The notes: generated from the sequence alone by a model not told the origin. DNA of 28,419 bases from an uncultured Eubacteriales bacterium (GCA_900553295.1 USCR01000014.1:1-28419), one strand, 5' to 3'. Positions 1 through 8,037 are shown, numbered from the stretch's first letter. Program-made: numbers and translations.

Positions 1-23
1 ACCGTTAAAAAAACGCGCTTCAT
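1..23 (-). CDS. 5' end of a gene downstream of mapA (partial)
   Basis: Just after the mapA stop, the minus strand has GAGGAGG (34-40) followed 10 nt later by ATG at 23-21, which opens a frame reading MKRVFLT to the window edge. A second ATG at 33-31 lies directly against the SD and is less likely. The gene is probably co-transcribed with mapA. Maltose phosphorylases often sit next to beta-phosphoglucomutase, but seven residues are too few to identify the product. Confidence 0.45.
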
Positions 24-43
24 GATTGTGCATCCTCCTCGGT

Positions 44-2305
44 TTACTGCAGGGGCAGGGTTAGCTCGTGTTCCAGGCGGTAGCGTTTCCGATATACCCG
101 CAGGGTCAGCGGTTCACCCTTGAGCAGGGTCAGCTTCATCTCTTCCCCATGCACGGACAGTTGAATCAGCCGGTTGCGGTAGTTGAACTTAAAGGCATAT
201 CCTTTCCAGCAATCCGGCAGAAACGGCGCAAAGGACAGCTCGCGCACCGTGCGCATGCCTGCAAAGCCCTGGGTAATGGCCAGCCAGCTCCCCGACATGC
301 TGGTAATATGGAGTCCATCCACGGTGTCGCGGTTGATGTTGTCCAGGTCCAGGCGGGCAGTGCGCTTGTACATCTCCACGGCCTTATCCCGGTAGCCCAG
401 CTCCGCCGCCAGAATGCTGTGCACGCAGGGCGACAGGCTGCTTTCATGGACCGTCATGGGCTCGTAAAAGTCGAAGTTCCGCTTCTTGGTTTCATGGTCA
501 TACAGGTGGTCCAGGAAATACATGCCCTGGAGAACATCCGCCTGCTTGATGTAGCAGGAGCGCAGAATCCTGTCCCAGCTCCAGTGCTGGCAAATGGGGC
601 GCTCCGCAGCGGGGATTTCGCTGGCGGGCTTCAGTTCTTTGTCCAGGAAGGTATCCTGCTGGAGAAATATGCCCCGTTCCGCGTCCATGGGGTAATACAT
701 GCTGAAGGAGATCTTCTTCATGCGATCCTGTTCATCCTTGCTGAAGCCAAGCTCCCGGGCGCGCTTATCCCCCACGATATGCGCTGCCTCCACGCACCAG
801 TCCAGGCACCAGGCCGCCATACGGTTGGTGTACCAGTTGTTGTTCACGTTATTCTCGTACTCATTGGGCCCGGTAACCCCATGAATCATGTATTTCCCCG
901 CATGGGTGCTGAAGTGTACCCGGGAAACCCAGAACCGGGCAATCCCCAGCAGCACCTCCATGCCCTCCCGGCGCAGGTAATCCTCGTCGCCGGTATAGGT
1001 CACATAGTTGTAGATAGCATAGGCGATGGCGGCATTGCGGTGGATTTCCTCAAAGGTGATCTCCCACTCGTTATGGCACTCCTCGCCGGTGAAGGTTACC
1101 ATGGGATAGAGCGCGCCCTCCAGGCCCAGTTTCTTGGCGTTCTCATAGGCCCCGGGCAGCTGCTGCCAGCGGTAGATCAGCAGCTGACGCGCCACGTCCG
1201 GCCCAGCCACCGCCATATACACCGGGAAGCAGTAAGCCTCGGTATCCCAGTAGGTGGCACCGCCATACTTCTCCCCGGTAAAGCCTTTGGGGCCGATATT
1301 GAGCCGGGCATCCTCCCCCGTATACGTACTTAGCAACTGAAACAGGTTGAACCGAATCCCCTGCTGGGCGCTGTCGTCGCCCTCAATCTGTACATCGGCC
1401 ATTTCCCATTTCTGCTTCCAGGCATCGCACTGCGCTTGCCGTGCTTTCTCATATCCTTCCTCCAGGGCGTCATAGGCCGCGTCCATGGCCAAGCGCAGGA
1501 GTTGCTTCTCGTCATGATCCCGGCTGGTGTACACCAGGGCAAATTTATCCAGGGAAACGCTATCCTCCGCCTTGACTTCCCCCACAAAGCGCATGGCGCA
1601 GCCGCCCTTCACCGCCGCCGTATCAATGCAGCTGAGGGTCTCGCACCGGGCGGCCATGGCCGCCGCCACCGTAAACCGTGGCGTACCGAAGGGGTTTTCA
1701 CGTGTCTTGACCAGCACAGCGGCAGCGTTTTCCTCCGCCACGCCATCCAGCATATCCCAGAAGCGCTCCTGATAATTGGCGTCCAGGTTACGGACGTCTC
1801 CATCCAGATAAGGGGTCATTTCCAGTTTGCAATCAAAGGAAGGCGTAACCGTATAGCGCAGGGCCAGCAGCTCCTTGCGCGCCATGGATACAAAGCGCTC
1901 ACAGTCAATGCGCAGGCTGCCCTTGGGCGTTTCCGCCATGACGCTGCGGGTCAGGATACCGTTGCGCATATCCACCTCCCGGTGGAATTCCCATACGGTT
2001 AATGTATTCAAATCCAGGGGAACGCCATCCAGCAATACATGCACGCCGATGAGGTTTACGGCGTTGATGACCTTGCCGAAATACTTGGGATAGCCGTTTT
2101 TCCACCATCCCACCCGGGTTTTGTCCGGGAACCAAACGCCACCCAAGTACGTGCCCCGGTGGCAATCCCCAGAATAGTCCTCTTCAAAATTGCCGCGCAG
2201 GCCCATATATCCATTTCCCAGGGAGGTCAGGCTCTCCCCCAGGCGCATCTGCCCGGGGTCCCAGCCCGTCTCCACCACTTTCCAGGGATGCACGGTAAAG
2301 CTCAT
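44..2305 (-). CDS. mapA: maltose phosphorylase, glycoside hydrolase family 65
   Basis: Cytoplasmic phosphorolysis of maltose to beta-glucose-1-phosphate and glucose (EC 2.4.1.8 in characterised relatives). The protein is 753 aa, the usual GH65 phosphorylase length. N-terminal beta-sandwich motifs include SLGNGYMGLRG and GVWFPDKTRVGWWKNGYPKY. The (alpha/alpha)6 domain has TYWDTEAYCFP, the general-acid motif TGPNEYEN (Glu about 482) and KQADVLQGMYF. The loop HNEWEITFE (about 411-419) matches the specificity segment of lactobacillary maltose phosphorylase rather than trehalose or kojibiose phosphorylases. I chose ATG 2305 because AAAGGAGAG lies 6-7 nt upstream. A longer reading to 2362 would add 19 non-family residues. 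The gene follows lacI but is separated from it by a terminator and has its own promoter. It supplies phosphorylated glucose without ATP, which suits an anaerobe. Confidence 0.95.
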   Translation of the reverse strand: MSFTVHPWKVVETGWDPGQMRLGESLTSLGNGYMGLRGNFEEDYSGDCHRGTYLGGVWFPDKTRVGWWKNGYPKYFGKVINAVNLIGVHVLLDGVPLDLNTLTVWEFHREVDMRNGILTRSVMAETPKGSLRIDCERFVSMARKELLALRYTVTPSFDCKLEMTPYLDGDVRNLDANYQERFWDMLDGVAEENAAAVLVKTRENPFGTPRFTVAAAMAARCETLSCIDTAAVKGGCAMRFVGEVKAEDSVSLDKFALVYTSRDHDEKQLLRLAMDAAYDALEEGYEKARQAQCDAWKQKWEMADVQIEGDDSAQQGIRFNLFQLLSTYTGEDARLNIGPKGFTGEKYGGATYWDTEAYCFPVYMAVAGPDVARQLLIYRWQQLPGAYENAKKLGLEGALYPMVTFTGEECHNEWEITFEEIHRNAAIAYAIYNYVTYTGDEDYLRREGMEVLLGIARFWVSRVHFSTHAGKYMIHGVTGPNEYENNVNNNWYTNRMAAWCLDWCVEAAHIVGDKRARELGFSKDEQDRMKKISFSMYYPMDAERGIFLQQDTFLDKELKPASEIPAAERPICQHWSWDRILRSCYIKQADVLQGMYFLDHLYDHETKKRNFDFYEPMTVHESSLSPCVHSILAAELGYRDKAVEMYKRTARLDLDNINRDTVDGLHITSMSGSWLAITQGFAGMRTVRELSFAPFLPDCWKGYAFKFNYRNRLIQLSVHGEEMKLTLLKGEPLTLRVYRKRYRLEHELTLPLQ

Positions 2306-2350
2306 ACCGTCTCTCCTTTCAGGCAAAATCAGCCAAACCCAACTGTTTGA

Positions 2351-2379
2351 AGCGTACCGCATCCTGGGCGAAAAGTCAA
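2351..2379 (-). promoter_or_regulatory. putative mapA promoter
   Basis: Minus strand TTGACT (2374-2379), 17-nt spacer, TACGCT (2351-2356), 45 nt before the mapA start. The -35 is good and the -10 weak. A short inverted repeat CAAAC-N6-GTTTG lies just downstream and could be an operator, but it does not resemble the LacI-type site at 5665. Confidence 0.5.
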
Positions 2380-2426
2380 GAGGAAGGCGAGGCTTCCCTG
2401 CATGGATGATCTTCCATATATAAGAG

Positions 2427-2460
2427 AAGAGCGCGCGCCCATAGCTGAACGCGCGCCCTT
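2427..2460 (-). terminator. terminator after lacI
   Basis: In the minus direction the arms AAGGGCGCGCG and CGCGCGCTCTT form an 11-bp stem (one G-U pair) around a roughly 12-nt loop. It is followed by a weak T/A-rich tail. It lies 40 nt past the lacI stop and upstream of the mapA promoter. Confidence 0.65.
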
Positions 2461-2499
2461 CGGCTTATGTCTCTTTGAGCGTACTTGAAGCATCGCTTT

Positions 2500-3522
2500 T
2501 CATGTGTCCCGCTGAAACATCTTTGTTACATCTTCGCGATGATAGATGCATTCTGCAGGAAAAACTTGCTGTTTAGGGATATTTGGGTCTCCCCGAATTA
2601 ACCGAACTAAGGTATCCGACGCTGCTTTTGCCATGTTAAGAATTGGCTCATACACGGCCAAATAGTCAATTAAGCCATACTGGTAAAGCCTATGTACGCC
2701 AAAGCCGGCCACTCGTATTTGTTCTTGGGTGATATCTCTTATTTTCAATGCACTCATGGCACCGACCGTGGACCGTATGGAAGTACAGAACACAGCATCT
2801 AAGGCAATTCCAGAATCCAACAATCGTCCAAACTCATTAACTGCTTCCGTCGTTCTCTGTGAGTCTACTTGTATGATTGCTGCCGGAGTGACATTGTTCT
2901 GGCGTAACATATCCGTCATGCCATTGACACGGTCACGATGCGCAGAAATTCCATGTTTATCTCCTACAATTGCAATTTTTCTTTTTCCGAGTTTCAAGAG
3001 CCAATTTGCTACCTCTGCCGCACATTCCGCATTATTCTGCTGAATAATACACGCGGGGCTATCCGGCATACATGCTGGTGCCCTGTCAAAGAAAACCGTA
3101 GGAATATCATGCAAAGCCACATGATTGCATTGACTATCTGGAATATAGATCAATCCTGCCGCACGCTGAGCATACATGGAATCAATAAAACGTTGACTTT
3201 CTTCCCCATTTTCCGAGGAGTTGAAGAAAACAGTGGAATAATCATATGCAAAAAGGCACTGCTGGACTGTGCGCATCATAAGCGCCATACTATCATCCAA
3301 AATATCAGGCACGATAACACCCACAGTAGGCATTGCCTGCATACGCATGCCTCTTGCAATCACGTCTGGCTCGTAATGCAACGCCGCCATTGCATCCCGC
3401 ACTCGCTTTTCTGTTTCTACCGAAAAGCGACCGTTTTGATGAATCACCCGCGATACCGTAGCAATGGATACGCCACTGTATTCAGACACTTCACGAATTG
3501 TTGCACGCTTGCCTGTGTTCAT
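2500..3522 (-). CDS. LacI-family transcriptional regulator
   Basis: DNA-binding repressor or activator that responds to a sugar. About 340 aa, standard for LacI/GalR. N-terminal HTH TIREVSEYSGVSIATVSRVI (residues about 9-28) with hinge region, then a periplasmic-binding-like effector domain beginning at VGVIVPDILDDS. The start was set at ATG 3522 because GAGG lies 5 nt upstream; a GTG two codons earlier overlaps the SD. The gene has its own promoter at 3622-3650. It lies downstream of the solute-binding-protein gene, whose leader carries a perfect LacI-type palindrome, so that gene is the likely target. The effector is unknown; mapA next door suggests a malto-oligosaccharide or related sugar (inference). 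Confidence 0.9.
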   Translation of the reverse strand: MNTGKRATIREVSEYSGVSIATVSRVIHQNGRFSVETEKRVRDAMAALHYEPDVIARGMRMQAMPTVGVIVPDILDDSMALMMRTVQQCLFAYDYSTVFFNSSENGEESQRFIDSMYAQRAAGLIYIPDSQCNHVALHDIPTVFFDRAPACMPDSPACIIQQNNAECAAEVANWLLKLGKRKIAIVGDKHGISAHRDRVNGMTDMLRQNNVTPAAIIQVDSQRTTEAVNEFGRLLDSGIALDAVFCTSIRSTVGAMSALKIRDITQEQIRVAGFGVHRLYQYGLIDYLAVYEPILNMAKAASDTLVRLIRGDPNIPKQQVFPAECIYHREDVTKMFQRDT

Positions 3523-3621
3523 ATACACCTCATTGCCTTTTTTTCAGTACACGCAGCGCTTTTTTCATAGCGTAAACTTGCTTTCCTGATTGTTCATAAA
3601 AATAAATAGGAATCTATTATT

Positions 3622-3650
3622 AGTATAGAACATGATACCCATTCCGTCAA
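3622..3650 (-). promoter_or_regulatory. lacI promoter
   Basis: Minus strand TTGACG (3645-3650), 17-nt spacer, TATACT (3622-3627), about 100 nt before the lacI start. A sigma-A-type promoter with near-consensus boxes. No palindromic operator was seen overlapping it. Confidence 0.75.
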
Positions 3651-3708
3651 GCAAGGCAATGTCATGTTAATTGAACAAGCGTTTATTCCCCTGCCACAAC
3701 CCTGTCGG

Positions 3709-4005
3709 TTACTGCTGTTCCCGTTGCATAATGGCTTCGGACCAAATATAGGGCCAATCATCATGCAGGCGTTCCTTACGAACTTTTATATGCAGCTCAT
3801 CTCCAGTTCGAGTAATCCACAGTTTTGTTTTGAAACAGGTTTGGAAAAACCATTGGGTTATCTCCAGTTGATCTTTCTCAGCTACACCGCCCATGTGCTC
3901 GAAGATGCGCTTCATACCTTCCAGCAGGCATTCCTGGTTCTGCGAGGGGAATGCTTGTGTATAACCCATATTAGAGTGCGGGAAGGAGATGGTCAGAGCG
4001 TAAAG
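3709..4005 (-). mobile_element. IS21-like IstA transposase fragment (degenerate)
   Basis: A minus-strand frame reads LYALTISFPHSNMGYTQAFP and then SQNQECLLEGMKRIFEHMGG (about 4005-3883). This resembles the central rve-domain segment of IstA transposases of IS21 elements, where it is normally followed by the D-N-containing part of the catalytic core. Here the similarity stops after GGV and the frame continues with about 55 residues I do not recognise, ending at 3709. No start codon, HTH, complete DDE set, IstB ATPase or terminal inverted repeats are visible, so this is a remnant. It begins where the LplB-like permease homology ends. The family assignment is from memory of the motif and was not searched. 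Confidence 0.6.
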
Positions 4006-4114
4006 GCAAATAGTTATTGATAAGCAAATATGCTAATCCAGGCACCATCATGAGATAAAGTGGCCACTGTTTCAGGATGCGCCTATACACGGAAAGCGTA
4101 TTTTGTCTGGTCAT
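3971..4114 (-). pseudogene. truncated LplB-type sugar ABC permease
   Basis: ATG 4114 follows GGAGGAAGGAACAT (a good SD) and encodes 47 aa. The first 37 residues, with LKQWPLYLMMVPGLAYLLIN and then NYLP, match the N-terminus and first membrane segment of LplB/CUT1-type permeases, proteins normally about 300 aa long. After YLP (about 4004) the sequence switches to IstA-like DNA, and the permease frame ends with ten unrelated residues at a TAA. The rest of this permease and the expected second (YtcP-like) permease are missing before lacI. The gene directly follows the solute-binding protein, the usual operon order, so the transporter is broken at this locus. Confidence 0.75.
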
Positions 4115-4134
4115 ATGTTCCTTCCTCCAATGAA

Positions 4135-4172
4135 GAACGGGCGGGAACAGCCCGTGCCATCCCCGCCCGTTC
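4135..4172 (-). other. intercistronic hairpin between SBP and permease
   Basis: GAACGGGCGGG (4135-4145) pairs with CCCGCCCGTTC (4162-4172) around a 16-nt loop, with no U-tract. Hairpins in this position between a binding-protein gene and its permease genes commonly protect the upstream message and lower permease expression. Confidence 0.6.
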
Positions 4173-4179
4173 CTAATGT

Positions 4180-5646
4180 TTATTGAGCGCTTTGCCAGGC
4201 ATCCAGTTGTGCTTGTTTTTCTGCAATAATTGCATCCATTCCAGCAGCCTCTATGTCACTTAGGAACTCGGCATACAATGCTTCTGTATCCCCAACATCC
4301 AATAGCAACGAATTCACATACTTGTCCACGATTGTGGAGCACGCGCTGATTTCATCCGCAACATTAGTGGGGTCAAAGGTGAAGCCCAGTGCCGGAGACT
4401 TCATGCAAGTCGCATTGGAGTCCAGCCAACTCTGATACACATCCGCAGGATCCGGTTTCCAAGGGTAGGTAATGGTAATATTCGGCCAGAAAGTGCCCAT
4501 GCCGGACGGCCAACCAGTATTGAACGCATCCAGGCCCTCGGGGAAATCAATATTGCCTTCTTCCGTTACAACATAATGCACACCTTCAATGCCATTGCAC
4601 AGTAAATTAGCAATATCCGCATCTGTGTACAGCAAATTCAGGAATTTCACCGCCGATTCCTTACGCGGGCTGAGCGCCGGCACGCACCAAGTCATGGCAG
4701 TGACATTGTTGGTAGTGGAATACGCCTGTGGCATCAGCTGGCACGCATACAGCTCCATACCGTTGCCCTTTTCCTGCACACTACGGCCCACTTCCTCCGT
4801 GCAGTACTGGCCAAAGGTGCCGAATGCCTGTCCATTGGACAGGTACGCAAATGCGCCGTCCTGAGCATTCAGCGGGTCCTTCATAAAGAAGCCCAGTTCG
4901 TTCCACTGCTTGGCATAGTCCAACATTTCCTTGAATATATCCGTTTCATAGCCGTTTACAACCTGTAAGCTGCCGTCTCCGCCTTCAAGCACCAAGCATC
5001 CCAGCGATGACTCCGTGCCCAGGTAGTCCAGGCCAACAATATTAAAATATGCACCGCCGTTCCCATTAGCGATCATCGTCATGTCCGGGTAGGCAGCTTT
5101 CACTTGCTTCAGTGCTTCTGTCAGCGTTGCATAGTCCACAATCGTATCCGGATCGATACCTACTTCATCCGCAATTTCTTTGCTCATAAAGAACAACTGC
5201 GTAGACGAAAAAGCGTCGATTTTGGGCGTACCATAAATTACTCCGCCAATTCTGGCGCATTCAATATTATCACCCAAGGCGTCCAGAATTCCCTGGCCAT
5301 AGGTGGCAAGCAAATCATCCAAGGGTGCCAGAGAGCCGCTATCTGCTAGCACCGACATGGCAGGCATAAAGCTGCAATTGAACAAGTCCACGCTGCCATC
5401 CGTCAGCATCAAGTTCACTTGGGTGGACCACGATGCAAAATCGATGCACACAAGATTCACATGGAATCCTGCTCCTTTTTCATCCAGAAGGCGGTTCAAT
5501 TCTTCCTGAACCATATCCCGCTGCTCCGCGGCGTTCATTGTAAGCATATAAGCAACTTCAATGGTTTCTACCTGTTCCGCGCTTGCGAAGCTTGTCATCC
5601 CTAACGCCAACGTCAGTGCCATCAAGAAGGATAACCATTTTTTCAT
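4180..5646 (-). CDS. extracellular carbohydrate-binding protein, LplA-like (orphan)
   Basis: Solute-binding component of a CUT1-type sugar ABC importer. 488 aa. Signal peptide with KKW, the hydrophobic stretch LSFLMALTLALGMTSF and the cleavage site ASA-EQ; there is no lipobox cysteine. A family-1 binding-protein fold follows, and the C-terminal portion from about residue 340 resembles the DUF3502 tail of LplA-type proteins. Start set at ATG 5646, 6 nt after AAAGGAGCG; the upstream in-frame ATG at 5664 overlaps this SD. Expression is probably controlled by the LacI operator at 5665-5680. The partner permease is truncated directly downstream and no ATPase gene is nearby, so this binder either works with permeases encoded elsewhere or is decaying. 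The substrate cannot be read from the sequence. Confidence 0.88.
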   Translation of the reverse strand: MKKWLSFLMALTLALGMTSFASAEQVETIEVAYMLTMNAAEQRDMVQEELNRLLDEKGAGFHVNLVCIDFASWSTQVNLMLTDGSVDLFNCSFMPAMSVLADSGSLAPLDDLLATYGQGILDALGDNIECARIGGVIYGTPKIDAFSSTQLFFMSKEIADEVGIDPDTIVDYATLTEALKQVKAAYPDMTMIANGNGGAYFNIVGLDYLGTESSLGCLVLEGGDGSLQVVNGYETDIFKEMLDYAKQWNELGFFMKDPLNAQDGAFAYLSNGQAFGTFGQYCTEEVGRSVQEKGNGMELYACQLMPQAYSTTNNVTAMTWCVPALSPRKESAVKFLNLLYTDADIANLLCNGIEGVHYVVTEEGNIDFPEGLDAFNTGWPSGMGTFWPNITITYPWKPDPADVYQSWLDSNATCMKSPALGFTFDPTNVADEISACSTIVDKYVNSLLLDVGDTEALYAEFLSDIEAAGMDAIIAEKQAQLDAWQSAQ

Positions 5647-5664
5647 TTTGAACGCTCCTTTCAT

Positions 5665-5680
5665 GGGTAAACGTTTACCC
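5665..5680. promoter_or_regulatory. LacI-family operator
   Basis: A perfect 16-bp palindrome GGGTAAACGTTTACCC with the central CG typical of LacI/GalR operators. It lies between the promoter (5690-5719) and the SD of the binding-protein gene, ideally placed for roadblock repression. The LacI-family protein encoded at 2500-3522 is the obvious candidate ligand. Confidence 0.88.
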
Positions 5681-5689
5681 TCTGGCTAA

Positions 5690-5719
5690 AATATATCATA
5701 TCTTGCAAGATATTGTCAA
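5690..5719 (-). promoter_or_regulatory. promoter of SBP gene with palindromic spacer
   Basis: Minus strand TTGACA (5714-5719), 18-nt spacer, TATATT (5690-5695). Sixteen of the 18 spacer bases form a second perfect palindrome, ATATCTTGCAAGATAT (5698-5713). It could bind another regulator between the promoter boxes. Confidence 0.75.
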
Positions 5720-5936
5720 GTATTTTTTGTTTTTAAACCAAATAGTAAATGAAGGAAATCAATTGGCTTCTTAATACCGCACTGCTCTTCTTGCGATTCT
5801 ATCAGCCATTTTTGCATTAAGACACCAAAGCATCCAGCCAATTCTTACGCTCCGGCGCTCATTGGACCATTCCCCTTTCTTATAAAATTGTTACATCTGC
5901 AAAGTAGAATATATGAAGCCTGCTGTTAGCGCCTCA
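5720..5936. other. AT-rich intergenic stretch, no gene recognised
   Basis: About 215 bp between the SBP promoter and the terminator of the SPFH gene. Short frames exist on the minus strand (for example one of about 33 codons), but none has an SD or recognisable similarity. Nothing further can be supported here. Confidence 0.5.
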
Positions 5937-5970
5937 ATAAAAAAGTCAGAGGGGTTATGGCCCCTCCGAC
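5937..5970 (-). terminator. terminator of the SPFH operon
   Basis: Minus strand GTCGGAGGGG pairs with CCCCTCTGAC (10 bp, one G-U) around a 6-nt loop (stem 5945-5970), followed by six T. It lies 80 nt after the stop of the SPFH gene. Confidence 0.85.
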
Positions 5971-6050
5971 ATCTTCCCGGAGTTTTCATATGTTGCTACC
6001 TTGAAGGCAACCGTTCTGCTGCCTATTTGCTCTTCCATCTACAATAAGCG

Positions 6051-7118
6051 TTATTGCTTTGCACCACAGTTCGGGCAGAATTTCGCGCCCGGTTGCAGTG
6101 GCTGGCCACAGGCCGCGCACTGATTCGCCGCACTTTGCTGCGCCCCGCAGTGAGAGCAGAATTTGGCACCAGGGGCAAGCGGCTGACCGCACTGGGAGCA
6201 AAAAGCGGCAGCGGAAGACTGTGTCCCTGCGGCCGGCTGTGCAGGCGCGGTATGCTGCGCTGCCTGCAGGCTCTGGGCAAACATCTGCCCCATGGCCACG
6301 CCTGCGCCCATGCCCATACCCATGCCCGCAGAGCCACCGGGATTATTGGCCGCTTCCCGCATGGCTTCCGCCGCCTGATACTGACTGTATTTGCCCAGAT
6401 CACCCATCACCCCCATGGAAGTGCGGCGATCCATGGTCTTTTCCACTTCTTCCGGCAGGCTGATGTTTTCAATCACAAAGCTGCTCAGCTGCAACCCCAG
6501 GGGAGCCAGCTTCGGGTTGATGGCTTGTAGCGCCTGCGCCCCCAGCTCCTCATAGTTGGCTGCCAGGTCCAGGGCGGGAATCTTGCTTTCCGCAATGGCG
6601 TCGCTGAGCCCGGAAACCAGGGTACGCTTGATTTGTCCCTCCACGCCTTCCACCGTAAACAGGGAAGCCGTGCCAAACACCTCCCGGAGGAATGCCGCGG
6701 GGTCCGTTACCCGGAAAGCGTAAATGCCAAATGCACGCAAACGGATCATGCCCAGCTCCGCGTCCCGCATCATCACCGGATTGGAGGTACCCCACTTCCG
6801 ATCCAGAAATTGCTTGGTGCTAACGAAGTACACATCCGCCTTAAAGGGAGAGTTGAAGCCGAACTGCCAGGCTTTCAGCGCCGTTAGAATGGGCATGTTT
6901 GCCGTGCTGAGGGAATAGCGTCCGGGGGTGTAAACGTCCGCCAGCTGGCCCTCGTTCACAAAAACAGCGGCCTGGCTTTCCCGTACCGTCAGCTGAGCAC
7001 CCATCATGATCTCTTTGCCGTTCATGTCGTACTTGTGGACCATGGTATCTGTTGTATTATCCGTCCACTCAATGACATCAATCAGTTGGCCCTTGATAAT
7101 ATTGGAAAAGAAGCCCAT
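6051..7118 (-). CDS. SPFH/Band-7 protein with two C-terminal zinc ribbons (YdjI-like)
   Basis: 355 aa. An N-terminal SPFH-like domain of the YdjI / virion-core-like subgroup (residues about 1-250, with LIDVIEWTDNT, ADVYTPGRYSL and FGFNSPFKADVYFVSTKQF). Then a Gly/Met-rich flexible segment (about 262-285) and an Ala/Gln-rich linker. It ends in two four-cysteine zinc ribbons, each CxxC-x10-CxxC: CSQC/CSHC, then CAAC/CPNC. The N-terminal hydrophobic anchor seen in flotillins is absent. SPFH proteins form oligomeric membrane-associated scaffolds. The B. subtilis relative sits in an envelope-stress operon with a PspA paralogue, but its function is not settled. The start ATG 7118 has GGGGGTGA upstream. 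It lies 24 nt after the pseudo-response regulator and is probably co-transcribed with it. Confidence 0.85.
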   Translation of the reverse strand: MGFFSNIIKGQLIDVIEWTDNTTDTMVHKYDMNGKEIMMGAQLTVRESQAAVFVNEGQLADVYTPGRYSLSTANMPILTALKAWQFGFNSPFKADVYFVSTKQFLDRKWGTSNPVMMRDAELGMIRLRAFGIYAFRVTDPAAFLREVFGTASLFTVEGVEGQIKRTLVSGLSDAIAESKIPALDLAANYEELGAQALQAINPKLAPLGLQLSSFVIENISLPEEVEKTMDRRTSMGVMGDLGKYSQYQAAEAMREAANNPGGSAGMGMGMGAGVAMGQMFAQSLQAAQHTAPAQPAAGTQSSAAAFCSQCGQPLAPGAKFCSHCGAQQSAANQCAACGQPLQPGAKFCPNCGAKQ

Positions 7119-7142
7119 AGATTTTCACCCCCGTTTTTTTGT

Positions 7143-7940
7143 TTATTCCTCCGCCAAAGCCGTTACATTGGGCAATACCCGGATACTGGTCAGCTGAAGC
7201 TCAAGGTCCAGATACATACGTGCCTGGTCGATGACCTCCATGGTATGCTCATTAACCAACCGGGTAATGGAGTCGCTCTCCTCGCCTTGTGTGCCCAGCA
7301 TGGGGCAGCACAACACCCGAACATGGTCCGGCGCCACCACAGCCACCACGATGCGCATGCCCTGCAGCTCCGCGCCGAAGAAGTTACGCAGCGCTACCTC
7401 CAGGCGCTCCGGGCCATAGTGCCAGCGGCCTGCAAGATATTCTTCCCCCGTTGGCAGGGAAAGGTCAACCATCACACAGGCTGCCTGGGGGTCCATACGG
7501 CTGCGGAGCAGCCGCATATGGTTGAGCACGTACTTTTTCCCTGTAATACGCTCCGAGAGCAAATCTCTGAAAAATTCATGGCGGCACACCTGCAGCATGT
7601 CCGCCTCGCCAAAGTTATCATTGGAAAAATCCGCATGGGTGCGATTGAGCAAGGAGCGAAGCTCGGTAATGTTTTCTACCAGCTCCCCGGCGTTTTCACT
7701 GACGGCAAAAATCGGCAAAATAGGATAAAACGCCGTTAAATGCCCCATCAGCAGTGCCTCCTGCTCCATATCCAGCCGGATGCCAATACCGTCCACATGA
7801 TGTGCCTTCAAACAGGCAATAGCGCCTTCCGCAGAGTTGCATATCCGCGGTACGCGAAACCCCAGGCTCTCCCAGGAAGAAACCGCCTGAAAGGCATCCA
7901 GTATTTCGGGCCGATCCGTCACAAGAAGGATTTTATACAT
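7143..7940 (-). CDS. response-regulator-like protein without DNA-binding domain
   Basis: 265 aa. The N-terminus MYKILLVTDRPEILDAFQAV and the next 100 residues follow the receiver pattern of YesN/AraC-type regulators. The acidic pair is reduced to D9-R10, the phosphoacceptor position appears to be Arg (GIGIR, about 51-55) and the conserved Lys is not seen. Residues about 105-260 resemble the central region of YesN-like proteins, but the AraC helix-turn-helix expected at the C-terminus is missing and the protein simply stops. ATG 7940 follows GGAGG by 7 nt. First gene of a two-gene unit with the SPFH protein, so a phosphorylation-independent protein-interaction role is plausible (inference). 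Confidence 0.7.
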   Translation of the reverse strand: MYKILLVTDRPEILDAFQAVSSWESLGFRVPRICNSAEGAIACLKAHHVDGIGIRLDMEQEALLMGHLTAFYPILPIFAVSENAGELVENITELRSLLNRTHADFSNDNFGEADMLQVCRHEFFRDLLSERITGKKYVLNHMRLLRSRMDPQAACVMVDLSLPTGEEYLAGRWHYGPERLEVALRNFFGAELQGMRIVVAVVAPDHVRVLCCPMLGTQGEESDSITRLVNEHTMEVIDQARMYLDLELQLTSIRVLPNVTALAEE

Positions 7941-8008
7941 CCGACATCCTCCGTTTCCAGTCCATAAAAGATACGTCCATAAAAAGGGGTCTATAAACGA
8001 ACGTTTTT

Positions 8009-8037
8009 ATTATACATTGGATTGGTGGAAAACACAA
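8009..8037 (-). promoter_or_regulatory. promoter for the RR-like/SPFH operon
   Basis: Minus strand TTGTGT (8032-8037), 17-nt spacer, perfect TATAAT (8009-8014), about 70 nt before ATG 7940. A 12-bp inverted repeat with arms AAACG/CGTTT lies just downstream. Confidence 0.6.

Noticed and set aside
68..1333. 421-codon plus-strand frame opposite mapA
   Set aside because: Shadow of the GH65 gene; no SD and no recognisable domain.
5750..5850. Minus-strand ORF of about 33 codons
   Set aside because: No ribosome binding site, no similarity, and in AT-rich leader DNA; not supported as a gene.
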